Positions 51,353 to 59,429 of a stretch of 64,000 nucleotides of DNA are shown here, one piece after another; position 1 is the stretch's first letter, and the number at the start of each line of letters is the position of its first letter. Made by a program: the position numbers and the translations under genes. The DNA comes from Streptococcus suis (lineage in GTDB: Bacteria; Bacillota; Bacilli; Lactobacillales; Streptococcaceae), in assembly GCF_024509555.1 (NCBI RefSeq), contig NZ_JAMWEL010000004.1, forward strand, positions 1-64,000, written 5' to 3'. Below the pieces are notes generated by a model. The model saw nothing but the letters and a program-made list of their open reading frames with translations, had not been told where the DNA came from and made no database searches.

Positions 51353-51418
51353 CTAGTCCACATTCTTGCAAAGGTTTGCAAAAAAGATTAGAATTGTCTC
51401 TAGTATGTGGAGGTATTT

Positions 51419-51799
51419 ATGTATCAAACGACAGTAAAAGGGGAAGGTCTGTTTCAGGCTCTTTCTCAAGGTTATGGCGAACCGGTTCGTACCTTTGGGG
51501 TGACGGAAAAGGGTGAGACTCCGGTGAGTTTAGTTAATATTGGTTTGGCTGCCTGCGTGAATATGTGCGTGCAGGGCTACTATGCCAGCCAAGAAGGCAA
51601 TAAAACCATGCCTGTTCAGGTGGAGAGTCGCTTGGACAATCAGCGTTTTGAGGTGTTGATTGGAATTGGTGAGTCGGTTTCAGCGCAGAAGCAGAAAGAG
51701 ATTCTTGCCTATGTGGGAGAAAAATGTAAAGTCAAAGCTCTTTTGAGGGAAGACTTGCAGTTTGAGACAAGTTTTTATGTCTTAGAAAGTGTGGAGTAA
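51419..51799 (+). CDS. OsmC/Ohr-family protein
   Basis: 126 residues. The OsmC fold is indicated by GETPVSLVNIGLAACVNMCVQ, containing the first reactive Cys region, and a second Cys in GEKCKVKALL; this pair reduces organic peroxides in OsmC/Ohr enzymes. The ATG at 51419 follows GGAGG by 5 nt and replaces the upstream GTG. The stop codon is 1 nt before the next ATG, so the gene is coupled to the ABC permease. Confidence 0.85.
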   Translation: MYQTTVKGEGLFQALSQGYGEPVRTFGVTEKGETPVSLVNIGLAACVNMCVQGYYASQEGNKTMPVQVESRLDNQRFEVLIGIGESVSAQKQKEILAYVGEKCKVKALLREDLQFETSFYVLESVE

Positions 51800-51800
51800 G

Positions 51801-52877
51801 ATGTTTTTAGCAATTGAAGAAATGCGACAGAATAAGTTGCGTTATGGTTTAATATTAGGACTACTGGTCCTGATTTCCTACCTGGTCTTTTTCCTGACGG
51901 GTTTGGCTTATGGTCTCATGCAGGAAAATAGAACAGCAGTTGATAAATGGCAGGCGGACTATGTCTTGCTTAATTCAGAAAGCAATCGCCTGATTACAGC
52001 ATCAAAAATTGATACGAGCTTGCTTGACCGGGTGGACGCTGGTGACAAAGCCTTGATTCGCCAACAAGCTGGAGTTGCCTATGTGGATGAAAATGCCACC
52101 TCAGACGAAAAAGAAAAGGTAAACATCTTTGCTGTTGAATCAGATAGTTTTATCGTTCCAAATATTGTAGAAGGTCGTTTGTATGAAAAAACGGGAGAAG
52201 TCCTTGTAGACAAAACCTTGTCAGAAGTAGAAGGTTTTGGACTAGGTGATGAAGTCTATCTGTCGGGCACTGACGAAAAAGTGACCATTGTAGGTTATAC
52301 TGACAATGCTTATTTTGGAGTGGCGCCTGTTGTCTATATGGATTTTACGGCATTTGCAGAATTGATGCAGGCTGATAAACTACAAGCTACAACGAGTAAT
52401 CTTGCCAGTGCCATTGTCGTTCGTGGCGATGTCGCTTCTCTACCAGATGAGCTGGAAAAAGTTGCCATTGCAGACTTTATTGAAAATCTGCCAGGATATA
52501 AGGCACAAAATATGACCTTTGGCTTTATGATAGGATTCTTGATTGTCATCTCAGCCATTGTTATTGGTATTTTTATCTTTGTTTTGACAACACAGAAATC
52601 ACCGATTTTTGGCTTGATGAAAATTCAAGGTCTTTCAAATGGCTATATCTCAGGTTCTGTACTGGCTCAAACCTTCCTACTGGCTAGTGCGGGAACTGTC
52701 CTTGGATTGGCTGGAACTTATTTGTCATCCCTTGTCTTGCCAAGCGTTGTTCCATTTGAGAATAACTGGACCTTCTATAGTGCAATCGGTTTAGCTCTGG
52801 TTGTCTTTGCCCTATTGGGTGCTAGTTTCTCTGTAGGTTCTATCTTTAAGGTAGATCCATTACGAAATCTATCTTAG
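51801..52877 (+). CDS. ABC transporter permease, MacB/HrtB-like (FtsX domain)
   Basis: 358 residues. One N-terminal helix (about 18-40), a large extracytoplasmic domain (about 45-235) and three C-terminal helices (about 240-262, 285-310 and 325-350) match the four-helix FtsX/MacB-like permeases. Size and pairing with a 222-residue ATPase resemble the HrtBA heme-efflux systems, but the substrate is not readable. The ATG at 51801 directly follows the OsmC stop. Confidence 0.8.
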   Translation: MFLAIEEMRQNKLRYGLILGLLVLISYLVFFLTGLAYGLMQENRTAVDKWQADYVLLNSESNRLITASKIDTSLLDRVDAGDKALIRQQAGVAYVDENATSDEKEKVNIFAVESDSFIVPNIVEGRLYEKTGEVLVDKTLSEVEGFGLGDEVYLSGTDEKVTIVGYTDNAYFGVAPVVYMDFTAFAELMQADKLQATTSNLASAIVVRGDVASLPDELEKVAIADFIENLPGYKAQNMTFGFMIGFLIVISAIVIGIFIFVLTTQKSPIFGLMKIQGLSNGYISGSVLAQTFLLASAGTVLGLAGTYLSSLVLPSVVPFENNWTFYSAIGLALVVFALLGASFSVGSIFKVDPLRNLS

Positions 52878-52886
52878 GAGGTTGTT

Positions 52887-53555
52887 ATGAAAACACTTAT
52901 TTTTGAAAATATTAGTAAGACCTTCCAAGATGGCAGTCAAACCATTACGGCTCTTAAACCAACAAATTTTAGCATTGAAGAAGGCGAATTTGTTGCCATC
53001 ATTGGACCATCTGGTTCTGGGAAGTCAACATTTTTGACCTTGGCAGGTGGTTTACAAACACCGACAACGGGTCGTGTTTTAATCAATCAGTCGGACTATT
53101 CTGATTTACCTGAGAAAAAACGTGCCAAATTACGCTATAAGGACATTGGTTTTGTCTTGCAGGCTTCCAATTTGATTCCATTTTTAACAGTCGAAAAACA
53201 ATTAACCTTGGTTGATCAGGTTAATAAGAAAGCTGATCCGAGCAAGCGAAACGAGCTCCTATCTGAATTGGGTGTGGACCATCTCAAAAACAAGTTCCCT
53301 AAGGATTTGTCAGGCGGAGAACGGCAGCGTGTAGCTATTGCCCGTGCACTTTATAACGATCCAGCTTTGATTCTAGCTGATGAACCAACAGCCAGTCTAG
53401 ACAGTAATCGCGCTTTTGAAGTGGTTGAGTTATTAGCTAAGGAAGCCAAAGAGCGGAACAAATCCATCATCATGGTAACGCATGACCAGCGCATGATTGA
53501 AAAATGCGACAAAGTATATGAGATGAAAGATGGCGTCCTCACTCAAGTTCGATAA
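52887..53555 (+). CDS. ABC transporter ATP-binding protein, MacB/HrtA-like
   Basis: 222 residues. Walker A is GPSGSGKST, Q-loop GFVLQASNL, signature LSGGERQRVA, Walker B LILADEPTASLD, and switch His MVTHDQ. The N-terminal MKTLIFENISKTFQDGSQTI is typical of LolD/MacB-like ATPases. It is 9 nt downstream of its permease with AGGAGG as ribosome binding site. With OsmC it suggests a stress or toxic-compound export cassette; that is inference. Confidence 0.87.
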   Translation: MKTLIFENISKTFQDGSQTITALKPTNFSIEEGEFVAIIGPSGSGKSTFLTLAGGLQTPTTGRVLINQSDYSDLPEKKRAKLRYKDIGFVLQASNLIPFLTVEKQLTLVDQVNKKADPSKRNELLSELGVDHLKNKFPKDLSGGERQRVAIARALYNDPALILADEPTASLDSNRAFEVVELLAKEAKERNKSIIMVTHDQRMIEKCDKVYEMKDGVLTQVR

Positions 53556-53586
53556 AAAGTGGTATAATGGGAGCGGGAAAGAACTC

Positions 53587-53840
53587 GACTGGTCAAAAAA
53601 AGAGTTCGTCAACAAGTTTTTATTTCTAGTTGTTGAGCTGAAACAGTCTATTCCCAGACTGTTTCACTCCCACCCCCGCACAGCTCAAACTGTCTGGGAG
53701 ACAGTTTGAGGTTGGAAATAAAGCGAACACTGATCGCATCAGTAGGTAGGACAGATTTGGAGTGTAATTACGAACAGCTGAAATTTGCTTCGCAAATCCT
53801 ATCTCCAACCTTTAATAGTCCACTGGACTATTAAAGCCAA
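53587..53840. repeat. Composite intergenic hairpin array
   Basis: At least four perfect short-loop hairpins plus one with a 6-nt loop: GAAACAGTCT-6 nt-AGACTGTTTC (53640-53665), CTCAAACTGTCT-GGG-AGACAGTTTGAG (53684-53710), ACTGAT-CGC-ATCAGT (53729-53743), ATTTGC-TTC-GCAAAT (53783-53797) and TTTAATAGTCC-ACT-GGACTATTAAA (53811-53835). The connector GAGGTTGGAAATAAAGCGAAC (53707-53727) matches the 39.35-kb repeats, and its inverse CCTATCTCCAACC occurs at 53798-53810. Further inverted repeats lie at 53581-53607 (GAACTC/GAGTTC). It fills the gap between the ABC cassette and murF, with no gene. Confidence 0.85.
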
Positions 53841-53923
53841 TCAACCACTGCGCTGAGATGTTGATGCAAATTTTGAGAAGCGGTGTGGGGGTGAAACTAG
53901 CCTTTAGTTTATTGGAGAAAACA

Positions 53924-55285
53924 ATGAAATTAACCCTACACGAAGTCGCTCAGGTCTTGGGCGCAAAAAATAATATTAGTCTTTATCCCGATAGAGCCCT
54001 TAACAAGGTGGAGTTCGACAGTCGCCTGATTACAGAAGGGGATCTTTTTGTTCCCCTCAAGGGAGCGCGTGACGGTCATGACTTTATTCCTGTTGCTTTT
54101 GAAAATGGCTGCGCAGTAACCCTGTCTGAAGTCAGCCTTGATGTTCCCCACATCCTAGTAGATGACTGCTTGGCTGCGCTTCAACAATTAGCGGCCTACT
54201 ACCTAGAGAAAACAGGGGTAGAGGTCATTGCTGTGACAGGCTCAAACGGTAAAACGACCACCAAGGACATGATTCACGATGTTCTGGCGACGACTTACAA
54301 GACTTACAAGACACAAGGCAACTACAACAACGAAATTGGTCTGCCTTACACCGTCCTCCATATGCCTGAGGATACAGAAAAACTGGTCTTGGAAATGGGG
54401 CAAGATCATCTGGGCGATATCCATCTCCTGTCTGAAATTGCTAAGCCAAGCCTTTCTGTCATTACCCTTTTTGGCGAAGCCCATTTGGAATTTTTCGGCT
54501 CACGAGAAGAGATTGCCAAAGGAAAATTGCAGATTGCGGACGGTATGGCAGCGGGAAGTAAATTGCTGCTCCCAGCAGATCCGATTGCGGATAAGCTCTT
54601 GCCGAGCCATGTAGACCTCATTCGTTTCGGTGAGCAGGCTGATTTGCAGGTGACTAGTCTGGTCGAGTCAAAAGATAGCCTGACCTTCACCGTCAATTTT
54701 ATGGACGGCGACATTTTCCTCCCAGTAACGGGCAAGTATAACGCAACCAACGCTATGGTAGCAAGCTATGTGGGCAAGACCTTGGGTGTGTCAGATGAGG
54801 CAATCAAGTCAGCCCTAGCCAGTCTAAACTTGACTCGAAACCGCACCGAGTGGAAGAAGGCAGCAAACGGAGCAGATATTCTCAGCGATGTCTACAACGC
54901 CAACCCAACCGCTATGCGTTTGATTTTGGAAACCTTCTCCAGCATTCCAGCCAATGAAGGCGGTAAGAAAATTGCTGTGCTGGCAGATATGAAAGAACTG
55001 GGACATCAGTCCGTTGACCTCCACAATCAGATGATTCTGAGCCTGTCGCCTGATGTGCTAGACACTGTCATTTTCTACGGTCAGGATATTGAAGGTCTGG
55101 CCCAGTTGGCTAGTCAGATGTTCCCAATTGGAAAAGTTTATTTCTTTAGGAAAAATGCAGAGCAGGACCAATTTGAAGATTTGGTCAAACAAGTCAAGGA
55201 AGTTCTTGGCGGCCAAGATCAAATCCTCTTTAAAGGCTCTAATTCCATGAATCTTGGAAAAGTGGTGGAAGAATTAGAAGAATAG
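53924..55285 (+). CDS. murF: UDP-N-acetylmuramoyl-tripeptide--D-alanyl-D-alanine ligase
   Basis: 453 residues. The Mur ligase ATP loop VTGSNGKTTTKDM, the central-domain NEIGLP and the C-terminal YNANPTAMRL are recognisable. It adds D-Ala-D-Ala to the UDP-MurNAc-tripeptide in the cytoplasm. The ATG at 53924, with GGAG 7 nt upstream, begins the conserved MKLTLHEVAQ; an upstream in-frame start would run into the repeat region. Confidence 0.97.
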   Translation: MKLTLHEVAQVLGAKNNISLYPDRALNKVEFDSRLITEGDLFVPLKGARDGHDFIPVAFENGCAVTLSEVSLDVPHILVDDCLAALQQLAAYYLEKTGVEVIAVTGSNGKTTTKDMIHDVLATTYKTYKTQGNYNNEIGLPYTVLHMPEDTEKLVLEMGQDHLGDIHLLSEIAKPSLSVITLFGEAHLEFFGSREEIAKGKLQIADGMAAGSKLLLPADPIADKLLPSHVDLIRFGEQADLQVTSLVESKDSLTFTVNFMDGDIFLPVTGKYNATNAMVASYVGKTLGVSDEAIKSALASLNLTRNRTEWKKAANGADILSDVYNANPTAMRLILETFSSIPANEGGKKIAVLADMKELGHQSVDLHNQMILSLSPDVLDTVIFYGQDIEGLAQLASQMFPIGKVYFFRKNAEQDQFEDLVKQVKEVLGGQDQILFKGSNSMNLGKVVEELEE

Positions 55286-55294
55286 TAAGAATAT

Positions 55295-55342
55295 GATTGA
55301 ATTTCTTTTGCAAAAATGCGGAGAAGTTCAATCATTTTTATT
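55295..55342 (+). terminator. Terminator after murF
   Basis: A 14-bp stem GATTGAATTTCTTT / GGAGAAGTTCAATC with G-T pairs and a loop of about 11 nt, then ATTTTTATTT. Confidence 0.7.
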
Positions 55343-55413
55343 TGTTCGAGACCTTGAAAAATATGTCTACATTTTATAAAATATATCATAATAATATATA
55401 AAGAGAGGTTGAG

Positions 55414-56619
55414 ATGAAGGATTCAAATTTACAAACGATAGTCATTTCATTAAGTCTAGCGGATAACTGGGAAGAGGCAAGGCTGGAATGGACAAGAGTA
55501 AAGCTAGAAAAAATTGACAAGACCATGGAAAGCAAGTGTTTATGTGGAAAGGCTCACTTGCAGAAAGTCTATTCTGTTTCTCGTACAGATCTTAGTAACA
55601 TAAAGCTATCGCCAATCGGTTCCTCTTGTATCAAAAAATTTCAAAATAAGGAACTGACCAAGAGTTTGAAAAAGGCAGAGCGAGAGTATCGTTTGCGAAC
55701 CAACTCTGATTTTTCAAGCCTAAAAGAAATAATGGACTTGGATAGTTTAGATGAATACTATCAGAAGGGCTATTTTAAGGCAGATAGGGGCAATCGCTTT
55801 GATCCTTGGAATGATTACCAATTATTTAAGCTAGCCTTAAGCGGAAAACAAGCGGAGCGACAGTTGGCCTTTCACAAGATTGAACGTATCCTTTATGTAG
55901 TCAATGATTATTTGAGACCGGAATTGAATCAAGTTTTTGATGTGGAAGCCTACTTAAAGAAGCTAAGAAGGTGGAAACTGCACGAGCGAGTTGCTGCTGC
56001 ATTGCGTAAAAAAGCCCTTGAACGAGAGAAATTACTTGCACAGAGAGAAAGAGAGGCAGAGCGAGAGCGACAAAGACAACTCGACTTGCAGCGATGGGCT
56101 CAGAAAAAGCAAGACTTATTAGCCTGGCTAGATGGACAATTCGATGAAGAGTCAATTGCTTTGAAGAACTCGCTTGATTCCCAAACGGAAGATAGGGAAA
56201 TCTGTCATAAAATCGCAGAGTATCAAAGCTTTCTTGAACGAAAAGAAGCACAGGAAAGAGTGGCTATAGCGGAACTAGAGCGAAAACAGGCTCGTGTGAA
56301 GAGTTTATGTGATTGGCTCCGTTCACATAATCGTATGGATGACCTGAAAAAAGTTCAGACTATTGAAAGCGTCGATAAGAAACTGTTCATGCTTGAAAAG
56401 TGGCATACAGACTATGTACATCATCGTCGGTTGGAACAGAAACAACTGGAAGAGTTGAAATGTGTTGTTTTAGAATTGCGAAGGCAGGTGAAAAAATATT
56501 ATCCCTATACTGAACGGGCTAAAAAATGTATTGAATTTGTGGATAGTTTGGATGATTTGCAGGAGCAGCGTGATTGGTTGCAACGATTCCTAGAATTGAT
56601 GAAGAAAAGGGGTTTTTGA
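55414..56619 (+). CDS. Uncharacterised coiled-coil protein with CxCG...GSSC putative zinc site
   Basis: 401 residues. Residues about 40-76 contain CLCGK, then about 26 residues, then IGSSCIKKF, a pattern I associate with small metal-binding domains in poorly characterised phage- and plasmid-type proteins. Residues about 195-320 are very rich in Arg, Glu, Lys and Gln and should form a long coiled coil. There is no signal peptide or membrane helix. GAGAGG precedes the ATG and it appears monocistronic. Function unknown; a nucleic-acid-related or accessory role is a guess. Confidence 0.75.
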   Translation: MKDSNLQTIVISLSLADNWEEARLEWTRVKLEKIDKTMESKCLCGKAHLQKVYSVSRTDLSNIKLSPIGSSCIKKFQNKELTKSLKKAEREYRLRTNSDFSSLKEIMDLDSLDEYYQKGYFKADRGNRFDPWNDYQLFKLALSGKQAERQLAFHKIERILYVVNDYLRPELNQVFDVEAYLKKLRRWKLHERVAAALRKKALEREKLLAQREREAERERQRQLDLQRWAQKKQDLLAWLDGQFDEESIALKNSLDSQTEDREICHKIAEYQSFLERKEAQERVAIAELERKQARVKSLCDWLRSHNRMDDLKKVQTIESVDKKLFMLEKWHTDYVHHRRLEQKQLEELKCVVLELRRQVKKYYPYTERAKKCIEFVDSLDDLQEQRDWLQRFLELMKKRGF

Positions 56620-56747
56620 ACTTTGTAGACTGTTGGTGACAGTTTCAAGTTGAGAGAGAGTTTCGTTTTTTAGTATTGTAAACATTTATGAAATTTGATA
56701 TACTAATCCCAACTTGAACTGTTAGAAAGGATTTAGGGATAGAGAGT

Positions 56748-57431
56748 ATGAATGAGTTTTTTACAAATCAAATTTCACATGGTCCGCATCTAACGTTATT
56801 TACTCACTTTGGCCTATTAGTACTGCTTTTTATTTTACTTTACTTGACCAAGCGATATTATACTAAGACTTGGTTTAAGCGTTTGTTTTGGCCGATTTTA
56901 CTTTTTCAAGTGATTAGTCTATATACTTGGTATGTTTGGGCTGAATTTCCTCTATCTGAAAATTTGCCTTTTTATCATTGTCGGTTAGCCATTTTATTTT
57001 TACTTTTTGCTAGAAAGGGAGATTTGAAACTCTATTTTTCTTATCTTGGTCTCATTGGTTCCGTAGTAGCTTTTATTTACCCGGTCTTCGATCCCTTTCC
57101 TTTTCCGCATCTAACTTTCTTTACGCATGTAGTTGGGCACTATGCCCTAGCAGTAATGAGTTTGTCTTATATCTTGGCAGAAGGACACCAATTCAGTCTT
57201 TCAATATGGGAGTTTTTTTCAAAGACAGCAATGATTCATCTGGTCATGCTGGTGGTTAACTGGCTGACAAAGGGAAATTATGGGTTTCTAACTCGCTTGC
57301 CGATTGTTAATAGTCAGGTAATCTGGTTTAACTTTTTCTTATTAACGCTTGTTTTATCTTTTTTGATTGGTTCTATTCAGGCTGGCTTTCAAGTCTACTG
57401 GAAAAAAAGGTTTTACCTACTCCAAGATTGA
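56748..57431 (+). CDS. YwaF-family (TIGR02206-type) integral membrane protein
   Basis: 227 residues with about six membrane helices. LPFYHCRLAIL in the second or third helix, FFTHVVGHYAL and NWLTKGNYGFL match the YwaF/TIGR02206 pattern of conserved His and Asn. Function is unknown. It is preceded by AGGGA and followed by a terminator that overlaps the prfC promoter. Confidence 0.8.
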   Translation: MNEFFTNQISHGPHLTLFTHFGLLVLLFILLYLTKRYYTKTWFKRLFWPILLFQVISLYTWYVWAEFPLSENLPFYHCRLAILFLLFARKGDLKLYFSYLGLIGSVVAFIYPVFDPFPFPHLTFFTHVVGHYALAVMSLSYILAEGHQFSLSIWEFFSKTAMIHLVMLVVNWLTKGNYGFLTRLPIVNSQVIWFNFFLLTLVLSFLIGSIQAGFQVYWKKRFYLLQD

Positions 57432-57443
57432 CTTTCCAAGTGT

Positions 57444-57472
57444 TTGAAAAATTCCATTATTTCCGATATAAT
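57444..57472 (+). promoter_or_regulatory. Promoter of prfC
   Basis: TTGAAA (57444-57449), 17-nt spacer, TATAAT (57467-57472). Initiation near 57479 gives a leader of about 97 nt. Confidence 0.7.
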
Positions 57473-57473
57473 A

Positions 57474-57503
57474 AGAGAGTTGCAGTAGTTGCTCTCTTTT
57501 TTT
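57474..57503 (+). terminator. Terminator of the YwaF-like gene, overlapping the prfC start site
   Basis: AGAGAG / CTCTCT stem with a loop of about 12 nt followed by seven T. The left arm lies at or before the predicted prfC start point, so only upstream transcripts contain the whole hairpin. Confidence 0.6.
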
Positions 57504-57575
57504 GTACTCTTTTGATTTAGTAGGCAAAAGAAGAAGTCAGCTCTGCTATGGACCAAAGAAAAAGGAATAACGATC

Positions 57576-59120
57576 ATGTCACTACAAGAAGAAATCAAGA
57601 AACGCCGAACCTTTGCGATTATCTCTCACCCGGACGCGGGTAAGACCACCATTACTGAGCAGTTGCTCTATTTTGGGGGCGAGATTCGTGAGGCTGGGAC
57701 GGTTAAGGGGAAAAAGACTGGTAACTTTGCCAAGTCCGACTGGATGGATATCGAGAAGCAGCGTGGGATCTCGGTGACGTCATCTGTCATGCAGTTTGAC
57801 TACGCGGGCAAACGGGTCAATATCCTGGATACGCCAGGACACGAGGACTTCTCAGAAGACACTTATCGGACCTTGATGGCGGTGGATGCGGCTGTCATGG
57901 TGGTGGACTCTGCCAAGGGTATCGAGGCCCAGACCAAAAAACTCTTTGAGGTCGTTAAGCACCGCAACATCCCAGTCTTTACCTTCATCAACAAGTTGGA
58001 CCGTGATGGCCGTGAACCACTTGACTTGTTGCAGGAGTTGGAGGAAGTCTTGGGCATTGCCAGCTATCCGATGAACTGGCCGATTGGTATGGGAAAATCC
58101 TTTGAGGGACTTTATGACCTCCATAACAAACGCTTGGAACTCTACAGAAGCGATGAGCGATTTGCAAGTTTGGACGAGGGTGACAAGCTCTTTGGTTCTA
58201 ACCCCTTTTATGCACAAGTTCTGGATGATATTGAACTTCTGGCGGAAGCTGGGAATGAATTTTCAGAGCAGGCGATTTTGGACGGCGATTTGACACCTGT
58301 TTTCTTCGGTTCGGCCCTGACCAACTTTGGTGTGCAGACCTTCCTTGACACCTTCTTGGAATTTGCTCCAGAGCCACATGGTCACAAGACAACGACAGGG
58401 GATGTTATTGACCCGCTCAATAAAGATTTTTCAGGCTTTGTCTTCAAAATCCAAGCCAACATGGACCCTCGTCACCGCGACCGCATTGCCTTTGTCCGTG
58501 TGGTTTCAGGCGAATTTGAACGCGGCATGGCGGTCAACCTGCCTCGTACAGGCAAGGGAGCCAAGTTGTCAAATGTGACCCAGTTCATGGCAGAGTCCCG
58601 TGAGAATGTGGAAAATGCAGTAGCGGGTGACATTATCGGGGTTTACGATACAGGGACTTATCAGGTAGGAGATACCTTGACCGTAGGCAAGAACAAGTTT
58701 GAATTCGAGCCACTACCGACCTTCACACCTGAAATTTTCATGAAAGTGTCTGCTAAAAACGTCATGAAACAAAAATCATTCCACAAGGGAATCGAGCAAC
58801 TGGTCCAAGAAGGGGCTATCCAGCTCTATAAGAACTACCAGACGGGCGAGTATATGCTGGGGGCAGTTGGTCAGCTCCAATTTGAGGTCTTCAAACACCG
58901 CATGGAAGGCGAGTACAATGCCGAAGTAGTCATGACCCCAATGGGCAAAAAGACTGTCCGTTGGATTAAGCCAGAAGACCTGGATGAACGCATGTCATCA
59001 AGCCGCAACATTCTAGCCAAAGATCGCTTTGACCAACCCGTCTTCCTCTTTGAAAACGACTTCGCCCTCCGCTGGTTTGCGGACAAATATCCAGATGTGG
59101 AGTTGGAAGAGAAGATGTAA
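57576..59120 (+). CDS. prfC: Peptide chain release factor 3
   Basis: 514 residues, translational GTPase. P-loop SHPDAGKTT, switch region [36 protein letters not shown]. It stimulates recycling of RF1/RF2 after termination. Length is normal for the family. AAAGGA lies upstream of the ATG. Confidence 0.97.
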   Translation: MSLQEEIKKRRTFAIISHPDAGKTTITEQLLYFGGEIREAGTVKGKKTGNFAKSDWMDIEKQRGISVTSSVMQFDYAGKRVNILDTPGHEDFSEDTYRTLMAVDAAVMVVDSAKGIEAQTKKLFEVVKHRNIPVFTFINKLDRDGREPLDLLQELEEVLGIASYPMNWPIGMGKSFEGLYDLHNKRLELYRSDERFASLDEGDKLFGSNPFYAQVLDDIELLAEAGNEFSEQAILDGDLTPVFFGSALTNFGVQTFLDTFLEFAPEPHGHKTTTGDVIDPLNKDFSGFVFKIQANMDPRHRDRIAFVRVVSGEFERGMAVNLPRTGKGAKLSNVTQFMAESRENVENAVAGDIIGVYDTGTYQVGDTLTVGKNKFEFEPLPTFTPEIFMKVSAKNVMKQKSFHKGIEQLVQEGAIQLYKNYQTGEYMLGAVGQLQFEVFKHRMEGEYNAEVVMTPMGKKTVRWIKPEDLDERMSSSRNILAKDRFDQPVFLFENDFALRWFADKYPDVELEEKM

Positions 59121-59304
59121 TACGCTTTGAAAATCAAGTTAAAACTTCGTTAAGTCGCTTCGATGAACCTTAAGTTCAATCTTCAGCTCCTTGCCTAGTT
59201 TTATTCTTGATTTTCTTTGCGTATTAAAGTCAGTATTCAGCTTCGAAAATCAAGCTAAAACTTTCTTAAGTCGCTTCGATGAACCTCAAGTTCAATCTTC
59301 AGCT
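59121..59304. repeat. MITE-like element with a duplicated 60-bp segment
   Basis: TACGCTTTGAAAATCAAG (59121-59138) and CTTGATTTTCTTTGCGTA (59207-59224) form terminal inverted repeats of a unit of about 104 bp that begins right after the prfC stop. A 60-bp segment (GAAAATCAAG to CTTCAGCT) at 59129-59188 recurs at 59245-59304 with a few substitutions, offset 116 bp. The GAAAATCAA termini link it to the elements at 28523 and 39317. Confidence 0.65.
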
Positions 59305-59324
59305 AACCCAATTAACTCTAGAAG

Positions 59325-59349
59325 AAGTCAGGCAAGTCCTGGCTTTTTT
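59325..59349 (+). terminator. Terminator before the ABC exporter gene
   Basis: 8-bp stem AAGTCAGG-5 nt-CCTGGCTT followed by T residues. It probably ends the prfC transcript. Confidence 0.75.
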
Positions 59350-59429
59350 ATATTCCTTTTACAAATATACAATATTTTAATATAATTGTTTTGTAATGAA
59401 ATTCCCAAACGTATTGGAGGTCTTATCCC

